Origin: Candidatus Poribacteria bacterium
GTDB taxonomy: Bacteria; Poribacteria; WGA-4E; WGA-3G
Direction of reading: 5' to 3'
Assembly: GCA_009845505.1 (NCBI GenBank)
Contig: VXZL01000487.1
Span: 1 to 5,052 of the forward strand
DNA length: 5,052 nt
Shown here: positions 1 through 5,052 of the stretch, piece by piece
How the letters are laid out: each line of letters starts with the position of its first letter
Numbering within the stretch: position 1 is the stretch's first letter
Program-made: the position numbers and the translations under genes
The notes under the pieces: model-generated
The model's database searches: none
What the model was told of the DNA's origin: nothing
What the model saw: the letters and a program-made list of their open reading frames with translations, nothing else

Positions 1-6
1 GAGTTA

Positions 7-14
7 ACCTCCTT
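7..14 (-). promoter_or_regulatory. Strong Shine-Dalgarno of a gene starting just off the left edge
   Basis: Read on the minus strand, positions 14 to 7 are AAGGAGGT, a near-perfect Shine-Dalgarno. Six more bases (TAACTC) follow before the window ends, so a start codon would be expected at or immediately beyond position 1. No start codon lies inside the window, so the gene itself is not annotated. It has its own promoter at 36-64. Confidence 0.6.
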
Positions 15-35
15 GAATAATTATATGTCCTTACT

Positions 36-64
36 ATTTTAACAAATACAGGTTTTCTTGGCAA
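36..64 (-). promoter_or_regulatory. Predicted sigma70-type promoter for the gene off the left edge
   Basis: On the minus strand, TTGCCA (64-59) and TAAAAT (41-36) are separated by exactly 17 bases, each close to the -35 and -10 consensus. A start site near position 29 would leave a short AT-rich leader carrying the AAGGAGGT at 14-7. This makes the next gene a separate transcription unit from the UvrC-like/zinc-ribbon pair that ends at 111. The assignment rests on sequence match only. The surrounding DNA is AT-rich, which raises the chance of a spurious match. Confidence 0.5.
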
Positions 65-110
65 TACATTTTTTACAAATCCGAAAATTGTTGACCGAAT
101 ACACAAAAAT

Positions 111-443
111 TCAGCGACGACGATAGCCTGCCCGTTCGGACAGTGCGTAGAGTTGCGCATTCTTCATAAAGCGAATGTCTTGTCCTCGGAACTGTGCACC
201 GTACCGTTTTTCCAAGAACCGGATCCGCGCCTGTCGGTCTGAAAGCGGCATCGGTTTTGAAGTCTGCATTTTCAGGAGTTCGGCACGCGACAATTTCTTG
301 GGATCTGGAGCGGTGGCTTGCGGTTTTGCATAATAACACTTTGGACATAACCGATAACGCGGATAGCGGCGCCGACCGCAGCGGCAACGTGCTGTCCCAT
401 CGGGCCCACCGAGAATCTCTTTCTCAATCTTTTGTGTTGCCAT
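111..443 (-). CDS. Small basic protein with a putative zinc ribbon, function unknown
   Basis: This encodes a 110-residue protein I do not recognise. Residues 1-15 are a short leader. Residues 20-36 hold four cysteines, C20 and C22 (CRC) and C33 and C36 (CPKC), arranged like a small zinc ribbon or zinc knuckle with a very arginine-rich stretch (GRRRYPRYR) between the pairs. The rest (about 50-110) is charged, probably helical, and ends in an Arg-rich tail (AGYRRR). The protein is strongly basic and has no signal peptide or membrane segment, which suggests a cytoplasmic nucleic-acid-binding role; that is inference. The ATG at 443 is chosen because GGAGGTGA precedes it; the frame stays open further upstream but overlaps the UvrC-like gene. 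It starts four bases after that gene's TGA, so the two are probably co-transcribed and translationally coupled. It could be a UvrC-associated accessory factor or an unrelated small DNA- or RNA-binding protein. Confidence 0.75.
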   Translation of the reverse strand: MATQKIEKEILGGPDGTARCRCGRRRYPRYRLCPKCYYAKPQATAPDPKKLSRAELLKMQTSKPMPLSDRQARIRFLEKRYGAQFRGQDIRFMKNAQLYALSERAGYRRR

Positions 444-447
444 GAAG

Positions 448-455
448 TCACCTCC
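448..455 (-). promoter_or_regulatory. Ribosome binding site overlapping the UvrC-like stop codon
   Basis: GGAGGTGA reads from 455 to 448 on the minus strand, four bases before the ATG at 443. Its last three bases are the TGA stop of the upstream UvrC-like gene. The overlap fixes the start of the zinc-ribbon protein at 443 and is a typical arrangement for translational coupling. Confidence 0.75.
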
Positions 456-1188
456 GATGGACATCAAGGAAGGTAAAAACTTTCTGAATCCGTTGCAACT
501 GCCTGTGAAACGCAGCAGCCCGCTCAAATCGCAGTACTTCCGATGCCCTATCCCGCTTTGCAATCAGACTTTCTTGCACTTTTTCATACTCGCCGTCAAG
601 CAGATTGACAACATCCGTTATGGTTTCCTTATAGCTTTTGCTCGTAATGCGTGCTGCGCACGGTGCGTTACAACGCTTCAAATCGTATTCAAAGCAGGCA
701 CGGAACCCTGGCATCGGGGTAATTTCGCCTTCACATGTGCGGACGGGAAAAATCCGCTGTAGGACATCAATGGCTTCATCCGTCCATCGCCGACTTGATA
801 AGGGACCGAAATACCTTGCGCCATCGGGTTGCGTTTCAGACACGCGTTCAAGGCGCGGAAACGCCTCTCCAACATCTATCCGAATATACCAAGATTGCCG
901 CCCATATTTCATAGCCGTATTATAACTCGGCTGATGTTCTTGGATTAATCGCGACTCTAAGAAAAGTGCTTCTTGCTCTGAACGACATACCTGATAACGC
1001 ACATCCGTCGTCCATCGGATAAGTCGTTTGATTTTGCTTGGACGTTTTTTGACCTTATGGAGATAAGAACGTACCCGTTTCCGTAGACATTTTGCCTTAC
1101 CGATATAGAGGATCGTCCCTGCAGCTCCACGAAAAAAGTAAACACCTGGATCCGATGGAACATCGGCTATCATTTTTTGTGTCAGCAT
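448..1188 (-). CDS. Short UvrC-like GIY-YIG nuclease (N-terminal half of UvrC only)
   Basis: The 246 residues align with the first half of UvrC, the nuclease subunit of nucleotide excision repair. The GIY-YIG domain (about 10-95) carries PGVY (Y17), YIGKAK (Y28, K31), RVRSY (R38), E78 and N90, matching UvrC catalytic positions for the 3' incision. RYFGP follows at 126-130. Cysteines C152, C165, C173 and C177 (the last two in KRCNAPC) match the conserved UvrC cysteine cluster, reported to bind an Fe-S cluster in the E. coli protein. A UVR motif near 205-237 (FERAAAFHRQ) is the UvrB-binding element. The protein ends directly afterwards, without the RNase H-like second nuclease or the helix-hairpin-helix of the usual roughly 600-residue UvrC. 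Its size is near that of Cho, which lacks the UVR motif. The ATG at 1188 has only a weak purine-rich stretch upstream; Met6 is an alternative start. No C-terminal UvrC remnant follows, so it looks like a stable short form. Confidence 0.85.
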   Translation of the reverse strand: MLTQKMIADVPSDPGVYFFRGAAGTILYIGKAKCLRKRVRSYLHKVKKRPSKIKRLIRWTTDVRYQVCRSEQEALFLESRLIQEHQPSYNTAMKYGRQSWYIRIDVGEAFPRLERVSETQPDGARYFGPLSSRRWTDEAIDVLQRIFPVRTCEGEITPMPGFRACFEYDLKRCNAPCAARITSKSYKETITDVVNLLDGEYEKVQESLIAKRDRASEVLRFERAAAFHRQLQRIQKVFTFLDVHRR

Positions 1189-1259
1189 TTTTCAATTGAT
1201 ACAGCAATATAAGCAAGTTTCAATACTAACAGGACTTACGCAAAATTAAGTTGAGACAT

Positions 1260-1282
1260 GTATCTTCAGACGATAAAGATAC
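1260..1282. repeat. Internal hairpin 1 of the MITE-like element
   Basis: GTATCTT (1260-1266) and AAGATAC (1276-1282) form a perfect 7-bp stem with a 9-base loop. It lies inside the terminal inverted repeats, so the whole element can fold into a branched structure. Confidence 0.55.
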
Positions 1283-1297
1283 GGCCCCCATAGGATC

Positions 1298-1318
1298 GGT
1301 GCGGTTAGAAACCGCACC
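1298..1318. repeat. Internal hairpin 2 of the MITE-like element (GC-rich)
   Basis: GGTGCGGTT (1298-1306) pairs perfectly with AACCGCACC (1310-1318) around a three-base loop. This is the strongest hairpin in the intergenic region. No T-run follows on either strand, so I do not call it an intrinsic terminator, although it may slow or attenuate read-through from hsdR. Confidence 0.7.
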
Positions 1319-1370
1319 TACCGGTGGCGTGCGTAAGTCCTAACTAATGTAAAATCCGCAATTTCATGAG

Positions 1371-4334
1371 TCAAAGGTGAGAAGACGGTTGCTCCAGATA
1401 GGCGCGGTAGAGGTGTTGTTTAAGATAGTCGTTAATCTCTGGTTTCGATAATTTCGTATAAAGTGCCAACTTGCTATTGACGAAATCTAATAAAATGTCA
1501 TCAATCACCCGCTCGAACTTATACCGTTTGTTCGTTTCCGTATTATCCCCTTCAATCACCTGCCGAAGCTCCTCGTTCTCAAGCACTTTTTGGTGAATCG
1601 TGGCAATGTCAACTTTATCTTCCATCGTGAAATCTGTCTGATAGGCATCATTCAATGCCTGAATGATATTGGAGAGGAAATCCTGCTCAGGGTCCCTCAT
1701 GGTCCCGACATCGCTGCCAATTCCTTGGAGTTCGCTATCTTCTTTTTCGAGGGAGAGTTGTAGACTGTCGTATGTTCTCTCCACACGAAACGAATCCAAA
1801 TCCACAGATGATAGAACGTCGTTCAGGTCGGGGTGATCGCGTTTCGGGAGTTTCTTATTGAGGCTGCGACCAAAGATATATAACTTTTCCAATGCCACAT
1901 CCGTGAAGGTAATCAACTGTGAGATGTATGCGTAGAGGCGAATATAACTTTGTAAGGCGGAACGAAATTCTTCCCGTTCATTCATTTCAAGTGCTGTCCA
2001 TTTCTCAACAACGCCATCAAGAACGCCTTGTAGAAGTTCATCGGGTTGATTAGCATCGTAAAAGATACGGCAGAATTCCTCAATGGTCCCATCATCATAG
2101 AGATCAAAATCTTCCAACTGACGCTGTAGATCGTACAACCGATTCGGGTCGGTCGCCTCCGCAAGCACTGTGGTCTGATAGTATTGCTGAAACGCCTCTT
2201 GTATCTGATCGGGTTCGTTCACGAAGTCGAGTACCAGTGTATCCGTCTTGCCGGTGGCGACGCGGTTCAGGCGACTCAAGGTCTGGACACATTGCAGTCC
2301 GTCTAACCGCTTATCGACGTACATCGTCTGTAGAAGCGGCTCATCAAAACCTGTTTGGAACTTATTCGCGACAATCAGAATGCGATACTCAGGACTCTTG
2401 AAACTGTCGGCAATGGAAGTGCTTGGTGGCAATACATTCATCCCGTTTTCCGTGTAATCCACCGCGTTGTCGGTGTCGTGTACCGTGCCGCTGAACGCCA
2501 CGAGACAGCCGTAGCGAAGCCCCATCTCCCGCATCTGTTTATCGAATGCCTGCTTGTATCTGACGCAGTGCAGTCGGGACGATGTAACCAACATCGCCCG
2601 TCCCTTGCCTGCTATCGTCTTTACAGTGTGTTCGGTAAAGTGTTCCAACATAATCCGGGTTTTGGTTTCAATGCTATGGGATTGCAGGTCAACGTAATTG
2701 GTCAGTGCTCGGAGTGTCCGCGCCTTTTCGTACTGTTTATCCTCCGGAACGCTTTTGACCAGTTCAAAATACCGCTTAAAGGTGGTGTAGTTCTGCAGCA
2801 CGTCCAGTGTGAACCCTTCGCTGATACTCTGGCGCATCGAATAGACGTGGAAGGGAACAAATTTTCCTTCCGCGTCCTTGCGTCCGAACAGTTCTAAGGT
2901 TTTGTTCTTAGGTGTGCCGCTGAAACCGAAATAGGAGATATGCGCCTGCATCCTGCGCTGCTCCATCTGTTCAAGGATTTTAGCGTCTATATCCGATACT
3001 GCGTCGGCGTTATCTTCCGTTACGTCTAACGCAATCCCTTGCGAGAGTGAAATCCTGAGGTTTCTTGCAGATTCACCGCTCTGCGAGGAGTGTGCTTCGT
3101 CGATAATCACGGCGAAGGTCTTACTTTTGAGTTTGCCAATCTCCTCGGCAATCACACTGAACTTCTGAATCGTCGAGATGATGATGTCTTTACCGGATTC
3201 GAGGAAACCTCTCAGCTGCGCTGAGTTCTTATCGGCGGCATGCACCACGCCGTCAACCTGTTCCACCTGTTTGATTGTGTCCTGCAGCTGCTTGTCAAGC
3301 ACCAGTCGATCCGTCACGACAATCACGGAATCGAAGATCCGGTCTGTATCGGTCTCCGAGCCGTACAGGTGCGTCAGTAGATGCGCCAACCACGCGATGG
3401 AGTTCGACTTCCCGCTCCCTGTGGTGTGTTGGATAAGGTAGTTATGTCCAACTCCCTCTTTCACAACAGCCCGTTTCAATTCACGAATTACGTCGAGTTG
3501 ATGGTACCGCGGGAAAACAAGCACGCGGGACTTCTCATCTCTCACCATCTTAGTTTTGTCATCGTAAATCTTTTCTGTGGTCTCCTGTTCATGGATAAAG
3601 TTGTTGATGAGTTCCATTAAGTTATCGCGTTGCAGGATGTCCTCCCAGAGGTAGGAGGTCTTGTGACCGTTGGGGTTCACAGGGTTCTCAATGCCTCTGT
3701 TAAATGGAAAGAACCGGGTCTCGCCATCCTGTAATCGGGTTGTCATGGAAACCTTCTCGTTGCCGACAGCAAAGTGGACCAGACACTGTTTGAATTTAAA
3801 CAAAGGTTCCCTTGAATTCCGATCTGTCCGGTACTGTTTCTCCGCATTTCTCACCACCTGACCGGTGAGACTGTTCTTCAGCTCCATTGTCACAACTGGC
3901 AACCCGTTGAGGAACAAGACCATATCCAGAGACTTCTCGTTCTGCTGTGCGTAATGCAGTTGTCGAATGAGGGAGAATCGGTTCTGGGCGTAGAGGCGTT
4001 GGTGGTCGGGGTTCATGCCACTTGCGGGTTGGAAGTAGGTTAGGTTAAAATGGCACCCTCTATCCCGAATACCTTTCCGCAGCACGTCCAGTACGCCGTG
4101 ACGTTCAATCTCTCTGCTCAAACGGTCAAGGAGTTTCTGGGGTGTATCCACACCGTATTGGCGTTCCAGTTTCTGATATTCTTCGGGTTGCGTGTTTTGA
4201 ATAAAGTGCAGTGTTTCATTGGGGACGAGGCAGCGGGATTTATCGTAGTCCGTAGGTTGTAACGAGTGGTAGTCCGACTGATTTAGGTGTGCTTCGATGT
4301 GATCTTCAAAATCTGTTTCTGTATACGTCGGCAC
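1371..4334 (-). CDS. hsdR: Type I restriction endonuclease R (motor and nuclease) subunit
   Basis: This is a 987-residue HsdR, close to the usual size of about 1,000. HsdR joins the HsdM2-HsdS methyltransferase and uses ATP to pull in DNA before cutting unmethylated foreign DNA. The N-terminal PD-(D/E)XK nuclease shows D137, then E151 and K153 (MELKN), the spacing known from EcoR124I-type HsdR. The superfamily 2 motor follows: Walker A TTGSGKS (304-310), VTDRLVLDKQL (340-350), DEAH (412-415), FSGTP (471-475), then the second RecA-like lobe with VANKFQTGFDEP (655-666) and QTLSRLNR (684-691). Residues from about 730 form the helical C-terminal region that normally contacts HsdM. The frame is intact and no key motif is missing. 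The start is GTG, supported by GAGGTG six bases upstream. No hsdM or hsdS lies in the window, so partners must be outside it or absent. It may share a transcript with the small gene ending at 4428. Confidence 0.95.
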   Translation of the reverse strand: MPTYTETDFEDHIEAHLNQSDYHSLQPTDYDKSRCLVPNETLHFIQNTQPEEYQKLERQYGVDTPQKLLDRLSREIERHGVLDVLRKGIRDRGCHFNLTYFQPASGMNPDHQRLYAQNRFSLIRQLHYAQQNEKSLDMVLFLNGLPVVTMELKNSLTGQVVRNAEKQYRTDRNSREPLFKFKQCLVHFAVGNEKVSMTTRLQDGETRFFPFNRGIENPVNPNGHKTSYLWEDILQRDNLMELINNFIHEQETTEKIYDDKTKMVRDEKSRVLVFPRYHQLDVIRELKRAVVKEGVGHNYLIQHTTGSGKSNSIAWLAHLLTHLYGSETDTDRIFDSVIVVTDRLVLDKQLQDTIKQVEQVDGVVHAADKNSAQLRGFLESGKDIIISTIQKFSVIAEEIGKLKSKTFAVIIDEAHSSQSGESARNLRISLSQGIALDVTEDNADAVSDIDAKILEQMEQRRMQAHISYFGFSGTPKNKTLELFGRKDAEGKFVPFHVYSMRQSISEGFTLDVLQNYTTFKRYFELVKSVPEDKQYEKARTLRALTNYVDLQSHSIETKTRIMLEHFTEHTVKTIAGKGRAMLVTSSRLHCVRYKQAFDKQMREMGLRYGCLVAFSGTVHDTDNAVDYTENGMNVLPPSTSIADSFKSPEYRILIVANKFQTGFDEPLLQTMYVDKRLDGLQCVQTLSRLNRVATGKTDTLVLDFVNEPDQIQEAFQQYYQTTVLAEATDPNRLYDLQRQLEDFDLYDDGTIEEFCRIFYDANQPDELLQGVLDGVVEKWTALEMNEREEFRSALQSYIRLYAYISQLITFTDVALEKLYIFGRSLNKKLPKRDHPDLNDVLSSVDLDSFRVERTYDSLQLSLEKEDSELQGIGSDVGTMRDPEQDFLSNIIQALNDAYQTDFTMEDKVDIATIHQKVLENEELRQVIEGDNTETNKRYKFERVIDDILLDFVNSKLALYTKLSKPEINDYLKQHLYRAYLEQPSSHL

Positions 4335-4340
4335 GGTCTA

Positions 4341-4346
4341 CACCTC
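4341..4346 (-). promoter_or_regulatory. Ribosome binding site deciding the GTG start of hsdR
   Basis: On the minus strand GAGGTG (4346-4341) lies six bases before the GTG at 4334-4332. HsdR homologues usually have a short N-terminus before the nuclease domain, which agrees with this start. Confidence 0.65.
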
Positions 4347-4427
4347 GTTAAATAGATAGGACGGACGCATAACGCTCTTTTGTAGCATGACCTGTTAGGT
4401 TGTGCCATTCAGGGAAACTCAGAAGAA

Positions 4428-4670
4428 CTACGTATCTATTTCATCTAAACTTTGTGCGGTCATCGCTTGCTCTAAGAGGGTATCAAGGCGCGATAAGTCG
4501 TGAATGTTGCTGATCTCGCGGGCGAGCGTTTGTGGCACGTTTGGAAATCGGAATTCCAAGAGTTTGAGTACCGCGTCCTGTTTACCTTCTGCTTTACCTT
4601 CCGCTTTACCTTCCGCTTTGCCTTCCGCTTTGCCTTGTTCTATGAGAAACTCAGCCGTTGTCTGTGCCAT
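4428..4670 (-). CDS. GKAE-repeat protein, C-terminal DUF4351/Rpn-like fragment
   Basis: This is an 80-residue protein. Residues 1-12 (starting MAQTTAEFLIEQ) lead into four and a half GKAE tetrapeptides (13-30), then a helical tail: LLEFRFPNVP (37-46), NIHDLSRLDTLLEQA (55-69) and SLDEI (74-78). This tail resembles the DUF4351-type C-terminus found on Rpn-family and other PD-(D/E)XK putative transposase proteins, which are about 250-300 residues long. No nuclease domain is present here, so it is either a decayed fragment or a stand-alone small protein. The ATG at 4670 is chosen because TAAGGAG lies nine bases upstream and the promoter at 4698-4727 leaves room only for this start. The frame is open further upstream to 4811, but that stretch runs through the promoter and a palindrome and looks non-coding except perhaps for the last dozen residues (QDPKELET). 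hsdR begins 93 bases downstream on the same strand. Function unknown. Confidence 0.6.
   Translation of the reverse strand: MAQTTAEFLIEQGKAEGKAEGKAEGKAEGKQDAVLKLLEFRFPNVPQTLAREISNIHDLSRLDTLLEQAMTAQSLDEIDT
4581..4637. repeat. 12-bp in-frame tandem repeat encoding GKAE
   Basis: Four 12-base units (TTTACCTTCTGC, TTTACCTTCCGC twice, TTTGCCTTCCGC) plus a partial fifth lie head to tail. On the minus strand each encodes one GKAE tetrapeptide. Because the unit is a multiple of three, slippage would change protein length without breaking the frame. Confidence 0.85.
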
Positions 4671-4679
4671 CGTCTCTAA

Positions 4680-4686
4680 CTCCTTA
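4680..4686 (-). promoter_or_regulatory. Ribosome binding site of the GKAE-repeat gene
   Basis: TAAGGAG reads 4686-4680 on the minus strand, nine bases before the ATG at 4670. It supports the short 80-residue form over the longer open frame. Confidence 0.6.
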
Positions 4687-4697
4687 GGGTCTTGAAA

Positions 4698-4727
4698 AGT
4701 ATAGCATAGAAATATCGAAAAAATCAA
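4698..4727 (-). promoter_or_regulatory. Predicted extended -10 sigma70-type promoter
   Basis: On the minus strand, TTGATT (4727-4722) is followed after 18 bases by TATACT (4703-4698), preceded directly by TGC to give an extended -10 element. Transcription starting near 4691 would give a leader of about 20 bases containing the TAAGGAG site. It would drive the GKAE-repeat gene and possibly hsdR, since I found no convincing promoter in the 93 bases between them. Confidence 0.55.
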
Positions 4728-4739
4728 CGTGATATGTAG

Positions 4740-4760
4740 CGCACGCCAGAGGCATTCAAT
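4740..4760. repeat. Imperfect direct repeat, copy 1
   Basis: CGCACGCCA, five variable bases, then ATTCAAT. The same arrangement with the same spacing recurs at 4895-4915, 155 bases away in the same orientation. The pair brackets the two palindromes at 4785-4830. Confidence 0.5.
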
Positions 4761-4784
4761 GGTCAAGTAATTTACATCCGGAAG

Positions 4785-4800
4785 CCCGAACTTGTTCGGG
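4785..4800. repeat. 16-bp palindrome, copy 1
   Basis: CCCGAAC and GTTCGGG form a perfect 7-bp inverted repeat around a central TT. A related palindrome lies 14 bases away at 4815-4830. There is no adjacent T-run, so it is not a clear terminator. Confidence 0.6.
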
Positions 4801-4814
4801 ACAGCGTGCACGCC

Positions 4815-4830
4815 CCCGAATAAATTCGGG
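4815..4830. repeat. 16-bp palindrome, copy 2
   Basis: CCCGAAT and ATTCGGG form a perfect 7-bp inverted repeat around a central AA. It shares the CCCGAA/TTCGGG arms with the palindrome at 4785-4800 but has a different centre, so the arms are the conserved part. This could be a REP-like element or a paired protein-binding site. Confidence 0.6.
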
Positions 4831-4894
4831 CATCCAGCAAGAGGTCTCCTTTACGGATACGGACTTATTTCGTAAAATTGAATAGCTCTGGTAT

Positions 4895-4915
4895 CGCACG
4901 CCAAGGTTATTCAAT
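4895..4915. repeat. Imperfect direct repeat, copy 2
   Basis: CGCACGCCA, five bases, then ATTCAAT, matching copy 1 at 4740-4760 in order, spacing and orientation. Confidence 0.5.
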
Positions 4916-4943
4916 TGTCCAATTGTCTGAATGCCCGTCGCAT

Positions 4944-4964
4944 GAATCAGGATTTACAGGATTC
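4944..4964. repeat. Short CAGGATT repeat with GAATC/GATTC ends
   Basis: CAGGATT occurs twice nine bases apart (4948-4954 and 4957-4963), and the stretch is bounded by GAATC and its reverse complement GATTC. From memory, similar GATTTACAGGATT motifs are scattered through intergenic DNA of various bacteria. That resemblance is unverified here. Confidence 0.35.
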
Positions 4965-4999
4965 AAAGATTGACGGGATCATACGGAGGCGAATATAGG

Positions 5000-5051
5000 T
5001 TAACGGAACGGTATATTTTAATCAATTAACGTAACGGCATATCTTAATCAA
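5000..5051. repeat. 26-bp tandem repeat, two copies, reaching the window edge
   Basis: Copies at 5000-5025 and 5026-5051 are directly adjacent and match at 23 of 26 positions, differing at 5006/5032, 5012/5038 and 5017/5043. Each begins TTAACG, has AACGG in the middle and ends TTAATCAA. The last base of the window (5052, T) fits the start of a third copy, so the array may continue outside. Confidence 0.75.
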
Positions 5052-5052
5052 T

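Larger units (their letters stand above)
1230..1342. mobile_element. MITE-like element with 12-bp perfect terminal inverted repeats
   Basis: AGGACTTACGCA at 1231-1242 is matched exactly by its reverse complement TGCGTAAGTCCT at 1330-1341. The 111-bp unit has no coding capacity and contains two internal hairpins (1260-1282 and 1298-1318). The pentamer ACTAA flanks both sides at equal distance (1225-1229 and 1343-1347), a candidate target-site duplication. This fits a miniature inverted-repeat transposable element that would need a transposase supplied elsewhere. It sits between hsdR and the UvrC-like gene, starting 29 bases past the hsdR stop. A folded structural RNA or REP-type element is the alternative. 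Confidence 0.7.
4671..5052. other. Non-coding, repeat-rich region upstream of the GKAE-repeat gene
   Basis: I see no credible gene in these 382 bases on either strand. They hold, from left to right: a ribosome binding site, a promoter, an imperfect direct repeat pair, two 16-bp palindromes, a CAGGATT repeat and a 26-bp tandem repeat reaching the window edge. No tRNA or other structural RNA was recognised. Confidence 0.6.

Noticed and set aside
444..563. Upstream extension of the zinc-ribbon gene to 150 residues
   Set aside because: It would overlap the UvrC-like gene by more than 100 bases in another frame, while the ATG at 443 has a near-perfect ribosome binding site.
194..762. Two plus-strand open frames (194-445 and 442-762)
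   Set aside because: Both are antisense to the UvrC-like and zinc-ribbon genes and show no family features.
1189..1230. Promoter for the UvrC-like gene
   Set aside because: A TATATT sequence is present at a plausible position, but no convincing -35 lies at the right spacing. The match is not better than chance in AT-rich DNA.
1298..1318. Intrinsic terminator for hsdR
   Set aside because: The 9-bp GC-rich stem has no following T-run on the minus strand, and it belongs to a symmetrical inverted-repeat element.
2355..2897. Plus-strand open frame of 180 codons inside hsdR
   Set aside because: It lies wholly antisense to hsdR, which shows clear helicase and nuclease motifs, and its translation has no recognisable domain or ribosome binding site.
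4671..4811. N-terminal extension of the GKAE-repeat gene to 127 residues
   Set aside because: The extension covers the predicted promoter and most of the palindrome at 4785-4800, and the ATG at 4670 has a better Shine-Dalgarno. The last dozen extension residues (QDPKELET) could still be remnants of a longer ancestor.
5000..5052. CRISPR array at the right edge
   Set aside because: The 26-bp units are directly adjacent with no spacers, and no cas gene is visible.

Overview
The window looks like a bacterial accessory region. Every gene I can support lies on the minus strand, so transcription runs right to left. Coding DNA has moderate GC, the intergenic DNA is AT-richer, and it is unusually full of short repeats: a small inverted-repeat element, paired 16-bp palindromes, an imperfect direct repeat and a 26-bp tandem repeat. 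From memory, this style (AGGACTTACGCA inverted repeats around a GGTGCGGTT hairpin, CCCGAAT/ATTCGGG palindromes, GKAE-repeat protein fragments) resembles Candidatus Poribacteria or similarly repeat-rich genomes. That is an inference from style only and is weak.

Layout in the direction of transcription. Positions 5052-4671 are non-coding and hold the repeats, ending in a good sigma70-type promoter (4698-4727). Positions 4670-4428 encode an 80-residue GKAE-repeat protein that resembles the C-terminal tail of Rpn/DUF4351-type PD-(D/E)XK proteins. Positions 4334-1371 encode a complete 987-residue type I restriction endonuclease R subunit (HsdR) with a GTG start; no hsdM or hsdS is present in the window. 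Positions 1342-1230 are a MITE-like element with 12-bp perfect terminal inverted repeats and two internal hairpins. Positions 1188-448 encode a 246-residue protein matching only the N-terminal half of UvrC: GIY-YIG nuclease, four-cysteine region and UVR (UvrB-binding) motif. Positions 443-111 encode a 110-residue basic protein with a possible zinc ribbon, four bases after the UvrC-like stop and with its ribosome binding site overlapping that stop. Positions 64-7 hold a promoter and a strong Shine-Dalgarno for a gene whose start codon should lie just beyond position 1.

How the genes may work together. HsdR is the DNA-translocating, cleaving motor of a type I restriction system and needs HsdM and HsdS, which could lie outside the window or be missing. 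The UvrC-like nuclease and the zinc-ribbon protein appear translationally coupled, which suggests a shared DNA-processing or repair role. I do not recognise the small partner, and this pair is the least described part of the window. The DUF4351-like fragment has its own promoter and may be co-transcribed with hsdR across a 93-base gap.
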